Part shown: positions 38,361-43,919 of the stretch, piece by piece
Position numbering within the stretch: the first letter of the stretch is position 1
Layout of the letters: each line of letters starts with the position of its first letter
Source: Massilia arenae
GTDB lineage: Bacteria > Pseudomonadota > Gammaproteobacteria > Burkholderiales > Burkholderiaceae_D
Direction of reading: 5' to 3'
Assembly (NCBI RefSeq): GCF_008014745.1
Contig: NZ_VPFD01000005.1
Span: 219,898 to 263,816, forward strand
Length of the DNA stretch: 43,919 nt
Program-made: the position numbers and the translations under genes
The notes under the pieces: generated by a model
What the model was told of the DNA's origin: nothing
Databases searched by the model: none
What the model saw: only the letters and a program-made list of their open reading frames with translations

Positions 38361-38377
38361 GCGTGGATAATCCACGC
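38361..38377. repeat. 17-base perfect palindrome in the leader of the hemerythrin-like gene
   Basis: GCGTGGAT-A-ATCCACGC, 8-base arms around one central base, 32-48 bases before the ATG at 38329. It may be an operator, or an mRNA stem of six pairs with a five-base loop placed just ahead of the ribosome sites. Confidence 0.65.
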
Positions 38378-38452
38378 CTGTGGCGGTCGGGGATGCTTTA
38401 TAGGGGTAGCCGGCTATTGTGTTTGCTATGTGCCGGCCGACAGGAACTTCGT

Positions 38453-38493
38453 AGTGTAGAGAGAAGAAGGTGGGCGGGTTTGACATTGATCAA
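38453..38493 (-). promoter_or_regulatory. FNR/ANR-type box with class II promoter spacing
   Basis: TTGACATTGATCAA (38480-38493) differs from the FNR consensus TTGATnnnnATCAA by one base. On the minus strand a -10-like TACACT follows at 38458-38453, so the box centre (38486.5) would lie about 40 bases before the transcription start, the position of class II FNR activation. The target would be the hemerythrin-like gene, with a leader of about 115 bases. Confidence 0.65.
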
Positions 38494-38687
38494 ACCCGAT
38501 TTCACAATGCGAGCGAGGTCAGACGGGGTGAGTTTCCTCTACAAAATGCCCCTCCAACATGCTACCGCTGCATCACGCCGTGCTGCGCCCATCCATTGTC
38601 CAGCAGGGCGGCGCCCAGCTGCGCTATAGTAAGAACCTATCCCGATCCTGCCTACCGACCTTCTTCACCCTCACTCGTCAATTCCTC

Positions 38688-39959
38688 ATGCGGCTGCTGC
38701 ACACCTCCGACTGGCACCTCGGCCAGACCTTGCACAATCACGACCGGACCTACGAACACCAGTGCTTCCTCGACTGGCTGGCCGACACGCTGGCCGAGGA
38801 GCAGATCGACGTGCTCCTGATCGCGGGCGACATCTTCGACACCGCCAATCCGTCCTCGAGCGCCCAGCGCCAGCTGTACCGCTTCCTGCAGCAGGCGCGC
38901 ACCCGCTTGCCGCACCTGCAGGTAGTGGTCATCGCCGGCAACCACGATTCTCCGGGCCGGCTGGAAGCGCCGACGCCGCTGCTGGAAGCCCATGGCACGA
39001 TCGTGGTCGGCAACGTCCTGCGCCGCGGCGACGGCGAGATCGACCTGGAGCGCCTGCTGTTGCCGCTGCGCGACCGCGACGGCAACACGGCGGCCTGGTG
39101 CCTGGCCGTGCCCTTCCTGCGTCCGGGCGACCTGCCGCGCCTGCGCGCCGCCGAAGGCAGTGAGCCGGCCGAAGACAGCGTGCGCGACCCTTATATGCAC
39201 GGCACCGCCCTGCTCTACCGCCAGGCGCATGCGCTGGCGCGCGAACGGGCGGCCGAGGGCCAGGCCATCGTCGCCATGGGCCACTGCCATATGGCCAAGG
39301 GCCAGGCGTCCGAAGACTCCGAGCGCCGCATCGTGATCGGCGGCAGCGAGGCCCTGCCGGTCAGCATGTTCGACGCCGGCATCGCCTATGCGGCCCTTGG
39401 CCACCTGCACCTGGCCCAGCGCGTCGGCGGTCTCGAACACGTGCGCTATTGCGGCAGCCCACTGCCGCTGTCGTTCTCCGAAGTCGGCTACCAGCACCAG
39501 GTACTGCGCATCGATCTCGATGGCGGCAAGGTCGACGCCATCACGCCACTGTTCGTGCCGCGTCCGGTCCAGCTGCTGCGCGTGCCGGCCGCGCCGGCCC
39601 CGCTGGAAGAGGCGCTGGCGGCGCTGGAAACCCTGGAACTGGACGCGGACCTGCCGCAGCAGGCCTGGCCCTATCTCGAAGTGCGGGTGCTGCTGGACGG
39701 TCCCGAGCCGGGCCTGCGTGCGCGCATCGAGGCGGTCCTGGCGGGTAAACCTGTGCGGCTGGCCAAGATCGAGCCGACCCGCAAGCTGGTCGCGGCATCC
39801 GACGAGACCGAAGCCCTGAGCCTGGACCAGCTGGCGCAGCTGCAGCCGGACGACATCTTCCGCCGCCTGTGGCGGCAAAAATATGGCGACGAGGCGCCGC
39901 CCGAGCAGATCGCGTCGTTCGCCGAACTGTTCCACGCCGTGGAAGGAGACGCGCCATGA
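38688..39959 (+). CDS. sbcD: Exonuclease subunit SbcD
   Basis: Mre11-type nuclease of the SbcCD complex that opens DNA hairpins and trims blocked ends. 423 residues from ATG 38688, where MRLLHTSDWHLGQTLH gives the family's normal start (the frame runs 43 codons further up). Phosphoesterase motifs: DWHLG, LLIAGDIFDTANP, VIAGNHDSPGR, MGHCHM and LGHLHLAQ. Its stop overlaps the sbcC start by four bases (ATGA), so both subunits are made together. Confidence 0.96.
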   Translation: MRLLHTSDWHLGQTLHNHDRTYEHQCFLDWLADTLAEEQIDVLLIAGDIFDTANPSSSAQRQLYRFLQQARTRLPHLQVVVIAGNHDSPGRLEAPTPLLEAHGTIVVGNVLRRGDGEIDLERLLLPLRDRDGNTAAWCLAVPFLRPGDLPRLRAAEGSEPAEDSVRDPYMHGTALLYRQAHALARERAAEGQAIVAMGHCHMAKGQASEDSERRIVIGGSEALPVSMFDAGIAYAALGHLHLAQRVGGLEHVRYCGSPLPLSFSEVGYQHQVLRIDLDGGKVDAITPLFVPRPVQLLRVPAAPAPLEEALAALETLELDADLPQQAWPYLEVRVLLDGPEPGLRARIEAVLAGKPVRLAKIEPTRKLVAASDETEALSLDQLAQLQPDDIFRRLWRQKYGDEAPPEQIASFAELFHAVEGDAP

Positions 39960-42900
39960 AGATCCTCCGTATCAGCGGCAAGAACCTGGCCTCGCTGGCG
40001 GGCGAATTCGCGGTCGACTTCGAATCCGGACCGCTGGCCACCACCGGCCTGTTCGCGATCAGCGGCCCGACCGGCGCGGGAAAAAGCACCCTGCTCGACG
40101 CCCTGTGCCTGGCGCTGTACGACGCCACCCCGCGCATGCAGAAGCGCGCCGGCAGCCAGTTGCCGGACGTCGGCGGCGACACCGTCTCGGCGCTCGACCC
40201 GCGCACCCTGCTGCGGCGCGGCGCCGCCGAGGCCTGGGCCGAAGTCGACTTCGTCGGCAGCGACGACGGCCGCTACCGCGCGCGCTGGAGCGTGCGCCGC
40301 TCCTACGGCAAGCCGGGCGGCGCGCTGCAGCCCGCCAAGATGAGCCTGCACCGCCTGCCCGAACTTGCACCGATCGGCGGCACCAAGACCGAGGTGGCGG
40401 CGGAGATTGTCCAGCGCATCGGCCTGTCGTTCGAACAGTTTACGCGCGCCGTGCTGCTGGCCCAGAACGAGTTCTCGGCCTTCCTCAAGACCGACGAGAA
40501 CGAGCGCGGCGAACTGCTCGAGACCCTGACCGGCACCACGGTTTACAGCGAGATCTCGCGCCGCGCCTTCGAGCGCTACAAGCTCGAACAGCAGCGCACC
40601 CAGGTGCTGCAGGCCGCACTGGCCAATGTGGCCCCGCTGGCACCAAGCGAACGCGCGCAGCTCGACCTCGAGCGCAACGCAGCCGATGCCGCGCGTGAAG
40701 CGCTCGACAGCCGCCACGCCCTGCTGGAGCAGCAACTGCGCTGGCACCAGGAACTCGACAAGCTCGGGCGCGGCCAGGCCCAGGCCGAGGAAGCGCTGGC
40801 CGCCGCCAACGGCGAACGTGCCGCGGCCGCCGAACGACGCCAGCGCCTGGCCACGCTGGAAGCGGTGCAGCCGGCGCGACCGCTGGCGGTCGAGGTCCAG
40901 CGCCTGGAAGCCGAGCGGCGCCAGGCCCATTCTTCGGTCGCGAAGCTGGAAGGCGAGCTGGCGACGGCGCTGGAACTTCGCCGCACCAGCAGCGCCGAAG
41001 TCGACGCCGCCATCGCGCGCCTCGACGTCTGTGAAGAGCAACTGCGCGCCGCCGGTCCGCAACTGGACCAGGCCAAGGCGCTGGATGCGGCGCTCGATGC
41101 GCTCGCCCCCGGCCATACCCAGGCCAAAGCTGCGCTGGAAGCGGCGCGCCAGCAGGCGCGCGAGGCGCGTGTCCAGCATGGGGCGAAGTCCGAGGAACTC
41201 GCGCACGCACGCGGCCTGGTCGAGGTCGCCGCGGCATGGCTGGCGGCCCAGTCCCGGCACGAGGCCGTGGCCACCGGCTGGCCGCAGTGGGAACGACTGC
41301 TGCGCCAGGCAGGCCAGGCACAAGCTGCCCTTACCGCCGGCGCAACGGCGTTGGCGGCGACCCGTACGGCGGCCGACCAGGCGGCCGGACGCGACGCCCA
41401 GGCGGCCGGCGCGCTGGCACAAGCCATCGAAGGTCTCGATACATTGGAAGCGAATCGGCGCGCGGCGATGGCGGCGCTCGGGAAATTTGACGCCGAGGCG
41501 ATCGGCGCCGAACGCCAGCAGCTGGAAGGCCGCCGCGAGCGGCTGGCGGCGTCCGAACGCGCCTGGCTCGACCTGTCGGCGGCGCGCGAAACGCTGGCCG
41601 GACTCGCGCGCGAAGCCGAGCGCGCCGCAACCGCGGCGGCCGCCGCCGAACGCGCCCTGCAGGAAACGCGCGCCGCGGCGCCGGCACTGGAAGCGGCGAT
41701 GGCGCAGGCCGAGCGCTCGCTGAGCGCCGCCGAACTGGCGTGCGCCGCGAATGTGGAGCAACTGCGCGCTAACCTGATCGACGACGATCCCTGCCCCGTG
41801 TGCGGCGCCCTCGAGCACCCATACGCCCACCAGGATGCGACGCTCAAGGCGATGTTGACGGGCCTGCGGGCCGAAGTCGACGGCTGCCGCCTGCGCGTGC
41901 GCGAGAACGGCGCGCTGCAGGCGAGCCACGGCGCCGCCTTCGCCGCCGCGCAGGAACGTCTCGCGTCGCTTACCCAGGACCGCACGGCGCTCGATCTGCG
42001 CATCGCCGGCCTGAGCGAGGCCTGGGACGCCGATCCGCTGGCGTTCGAGGCGCCGGGTGAGCCGGAACGCAGCGACTGGTTCGGCGTTCAACGAAGCGCC
42101 GTGCGCGACGCCCTCGATGCGCTGGCGCGGCGCGAGCAAGCCTGGCGCGCCGCCGCCAGCGCGCGCGATGCGGCCCAGCGCGACGTCGACGGCGCGCAAT
42201 CGGTGCTGGCCCGGCTACGCCAGAGTGCCGAGGCCGAGCGCGACACGGCGACCCGCCTGCAGAACGAACTGAAAGCACTGGACGCCGGCCAGCAGGCGGC
42301 AGCCACGCATTTGGACGCCCTGCTGGCCGAGCTCGATCCTGCCATGGCCGCCGCCCACGGCGACGGCTGGCAGACGGCATGGCGCCGCGATCCCGCTGGC
42401 TGGAGCCAGGCCCGCGCCGCAGAAGCAGCCCAGTGGCGCGAGCAGACCGAGGCCCAGGCGCGCGGCGCCGCCGCGAGCGCGACGCTGGACGTCGAGGCGG
42501 GCGCGCTCCAGGCGCGCATCGCCGAGATCGACGCGGCCGGGGCCAGGCTGGCCGCGGAATTCGAGCGCATCGACGGCGAGTCGAGCACGAAGCGCGCGGC
42601 GCGCGCCGCCTTGTGGCAGGGCCGCGCGGCGGGCGAGGTCGAACGCGAACTCTCCGCCGCCGTGAGCGGCGCGCGCGAGCAGGTAGCGGCGCGCCAGCAG
42701 GCCGCCAACGAGGCCGCGCAGGCCGAGACCCGGGCCCGCACCGCGCAAGCCCAGCTGATCGAGCGCATCGCGGAACTCGACGGGGCCGGCGCCACGGCCA
42801 GCGTGCGACTCGCCGATTGGCTGGAAGACTACCGGCGCCAGGCCGACGGCCTGGATGAAATCGGGGACACCGACGAACTGGCGCGCCTGCTGCAGGTCGG

Positions 42901-43705
42901 CGCCGCCTGGCTGGCGCAGGAACGCAGCGCCCTGAACGCCATCGAGACCGGGGTGGCCAATGCCAACACGGTCCTGGCCGAACGGCGCGCCCAGCGTGCG
43001 GCGCATCTCGAGTCGGCGCCGCCGGAAGGCCAGCCGATGGACGTGATCCAGGCGATGGTCGACGCGCTGGTCGTCGAGCGCCAGGCATCGATCGAAGCGG
43101 CGACCGCGCTGCGCCTGCGCGCGATGCAGGACGACGAGCGGCGCCGCCAGGCCGAATCGAGCCTGGCCGAGATCGAGCGCCAGCAGGCAGTCGAGCAGCG
43201 CTGGGGCAAGCTGTCGGAGCTGATCGGCTCCAGCGACGGCAAGAAGTTCCGCAACTATGCCCAGCAATTCACGCTGGACGTGCTGCTCGGCTATGCCAAT
43301 GAACACCTGAAGCAGCTGGCCCGCCGCTACCGGCTTGAGCGCGTCAGCTACCAGGGCATGCCGTCACTGGCGCTGATGGTGCGCGACCAGGACATGGGCG
43401 GCGAAGTGCGTTCGGTGAACTCCCTGTCGGGCGGCGAATCGTTTCTGGTGTCGCTGGCGCTGGCGCTGGGCCTGGCCTCGCTGTCCTCGAATCGGGTGCG
43501 GGTCGAATCGCTGTTCATCGACGAAGGCTTCGGCAGCCTCGATAGCGAAACGCTGGGGGTGGCCATGGACGCCCTGGATGCGCTGCAGTCGATGGGCCGC
43601 AAGGTCGGCGTGATCTCGCACGTGCAGGAGATGACCGAGCGGATCGCGACCAAGGTGCTGGTGCGACCCGCCGGTGGAGGCAGTAGCGCGGTGGTCGTGG
43701 AGTAA
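39956..43705 (+). CDS. sbcC: Exonuclease subunit SbcC
   Basis: Rad50-type ATPase partner of SbcD. 1249 residues, longer than E. coli SbcC (1048), mostly through Ala-rich coiled coils. Start ATG 39956 (MKILRISGKNLASLAGEF). Walker A GPTGAGKSTLLDALCLALY at about 38-56; two long coiled-coil arms (about 200-600 and 640-1080); a zinc hook CPVCGALEHPY near residue 612 at the tip; ABC signature NSLSGGESFLVSLALALGLA; Walker B VESLFIDEGFGSLD near the C-terminus, then the H-loop VISHVQEM. After the stop, about 33 bases separate it from a REP-like element. Confidence 0.97.
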   Translation: MKILRISGKNLASLAGEFAVDFESGPLATTGLFAISGPTGAGKSTLLDALCLALYDATPRMQKRAGSQLPDVGGDTVSALDPRTLLRRGAAEAWAEVDFVGSDDGRYRARWSVRRSYGKPGGALQPAKMSLHRLPELAPIGGTKTEVAAEIVQRIGLSFEQFTRAVLLAQNEFSAFLKTDENERGELLETLTGTTVYSEISRRAFERYKLEQQRTQVLQAALANVAPLAPSERAQLDLERNAADAAREALDSRHALLEQQLRWHQELDKLGRGQAQAEEALAAANGERAAAAERRQRLATLEAVQPARPLAVEVQRLEAERRQAHSSVAKLEGELATALELRRTSSAEVDAAIARLDVCEEQLRAAGPQLDQAKALDAALDALAPGHTQAKAALEAARQQAREARVQHGAKSEELAHARGLVEVAAAWLAAQSRHEAVATGWPQWERLLRQAGQAQAALTAGATALAATRTAADQAAGRDAQAAGALAQAIEGLDTLEANRRAAMAALGKFDAEAIGAERQQLEGRRERLAASERAWLDLSAARETLAGLAREAERAATAAAAAERALQETRAAAPALEAAMAQAERSLSAAELACAANVEQLRANLIDDDPCPVCGALEHPYAHQDATLKAMLTGLRAEVDGCRLRVRENGALQASHGAAFAAAQERLASLTQDRTALDLRIAGLSEAWDADPLAFEAPGEPERSDWFGVQRSAVRDALDALARREQAWRAAASARDAAQRDVDGAQSVLARLRQSAEAERDTATRLQNELKALDAGQQAAATHLDALLAELDPAMAAAHGDGWQTAWRRDPAGWSQARAAEAAQWREQTEAQARGAAASATLDVEAGALQARIAEIDAAGARLAAEFERIDGESSTKRAARAALWQGRAAGEVERELSAAVSGAREQVAARQQAANEAAQAETRARTAQAQLIERIAELDGAGATASVRLADWLEDYRRQADGLDEIGDTDELARLLQVGAAWLAQERSALNAIETGVANANTVLAERRAQRAAHLESAPPEGQPMDVIQAMVDALVVERQASIEAATALRLRAMQDDERRRQAESSLAEIERQQAVEQRWGKLSELIGSSDGKKFRNYAQQFTLDVLLGYANEHLKQLARRYRLERVSYQGMPSLALMVRDQDMGGEVRSVNSLSGGESFLVSLALALGLASLSSNRVRVESLFIDEGFGSLDSETLGVAMDALDALQSMGRKVGVISHVQEMTERIATKVLVRPAGGGSSAVVVE

Positions 43706-43738
43706 AGCGGAACAACGACCGTATTGCTAGCCTAAAAA

Positions 43739-43830
43739 CCGTCGTCCCCGCGCAGGCGGGGACCCAAGTATCACGCAGACCACTAATGCAAATCGTAGTG
43801 GCTACGCAAGCAAACTTGGGTCCCCGCCTG
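43739..43830. repeat. REP-like palindromic element, right arm interrupted
   Basis: The left arm (43739-43769) contains CCCCGCGCAGGCGGGG, itself a small hairpin, followed by ACCCAAGT. Positions 43814-43830 (ACTTGGGTCCCCGCCTG) are the exact reverse complement of 43753-43769, 44 bases away. The right arm should continue with CGCGGGGACGACGG but stops at 43830 where IS sequence begins. Such paired elements are common between genes in this group of bacteria. Confidence 0.8.
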
Positions 43831-43919
43831 TGATGTGACCCCTTGAAGTGAGACTCCACTTCAAGGTGTCTTATGAAGTACGACGAGCAGTTTAAATTTT
43901 CAGCCGTTGAGGCCTACTT
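43831..43919 (+). mobile_element. IS3-family element, left end (runs off window)
   Basis: Starts TGATGTGACCCCTTGAAGTG, with the terminal TG typical of IS3 elements, exactly where the REP arm is broken. A perfect 10-bp inverted repeat (CCTTGAAGTG 43841-43850, CACTTCAAGG 43857-43866) lies between the end and orfA. Right end and orfB are outside. Confidence 0.75.
43873..43919 (+). CDS. IS3-family transposase OrfA, first 15 residues
   Basis: ATG 43873 opens MKYDEQFKFSAVEAY, the beginning of an IS3-type OrfA, whose N-terminal part is a helix-turn-helix that binds the element's ends. It has no stop before the window edge. AAGGTGTCTT just upstream can serve as ribosome site. OrfA is normally made alone and, by frameshifting, as OrfAB transposase; neither can be checked here. 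Confidence 0.8.
   Translation, partial: MKYDEQFKFSAVEAY

Larger units (their letters stand above)
38330..38687. other. Divergent intergenic region hemerythrin-like gene / sbcD
   Basis: 358 bases without a gene. It holds a perfect palindrome (38361-38377) and an FNR-type promoter (38453-38493), both described separately. I see no clear promoter for sbcD on the plus strand; the last 60 bases before its ATG lack an obvious ribosome site. Confidence 0.6.

Noticed and set aside
39671..42199. 842-residue minus-strand frame opposite sbcC
   Set aside because: Antisense of the coiled-coil-coding sequence; Gly/Arg/Leu-rich with no motif.

Overview
The window looks like chromosomal DNA of a high-GC betaproteobacterium. 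Gene order and protein sequences best fit the family Oxalobacteraceae (Massilia/Janthinobacterium-like). This is inferred from the conserved blocks lepA-lepB-rnc-era-recO-pdxJ-acpS, rpoE-rseA-mucD and rpmF-plsX-fabHDG-acpP-fabF; no database search was run. Nearly all of it is core housekeeping sequence, bounded at both ends by insertion-sequence material.

Layout. 1-1011: IS debris (N-terminus of an IS481-type transposase, two IS3-like terminal sequences, an IS3 OrfB tail, one small hypothetical ORF). 1220-2340: a membrane metallophosphoesterase gene broken by an apparent one-base deletion. 2341-3162: no gene, only decayed repeats and a microsatellite. 3205-3804: four identical tRNA-Gly(GCC) genes and one tRNA-Cys(GCA), with their own strong promoter and a terminator. 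3893-13624, all on the minus strand: lepA, lepB, a DUF4845 gene, rnc, era, recO, pdxJ, acpS, uvrC and pgsA, most of them coupled by overlaps of 1-4 bases or gaps of a few bases. 13851-16712: the envelope-stress block rpoE, rseA-like, mucD and a glutaredoxin-like gene. 16784-24144: the lipid block yceD-rpmF-plsX-fabH-fabD-fabG-acpP-fabF, then a YgfX-like membrane protein. 24245-25620, plus strand: a Maf-type pyrophosphatase and an RsmI-like methyltransferase. 25614-38329, minus strand: a TonB/Sel1 protein, an EAL-HDOD protein, rlmJ with a long disordered tail, aceA, clpB, crcB, moaE, a DUF349 protein and a hemerythrin-like protein. 38688-43705, plus strand: sbcD-sbcC. The right edge holds a REP-like palindrome interrupted by an IS3-family element.

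How the genes work together. LepA, Era, RNase III and RlmJ serve ribosome assembly and translation; YceD and L32 belong to the same theme. Signal peptidase I, RpoE/RseA and MucD handle export and envelope quality control. The fab cluster with AcpS (which activates AcpP) and PgsA makes fatty acids and phosphatidylglycerol. UvrC, RecO and SbcCD repair DNA. AceA opens the glyoxylate shunt. ClpB has a recognisable sigma-32 promoter.

I see no convincing undescribed multi-gene system. The signals most worth follow-up are a class II FNR-type promoter ahead of the hemerythrin-like gene, a very short RseA without membrane segment and without RseB, the 131-residue RG/AP-rich tail on RlmJ, the DUF349-moaE-crcB coupling without moaD, a palindrome over the aceA core promoter, and an IS3 insertion inside a REP arm that makes a testable junction prediction.
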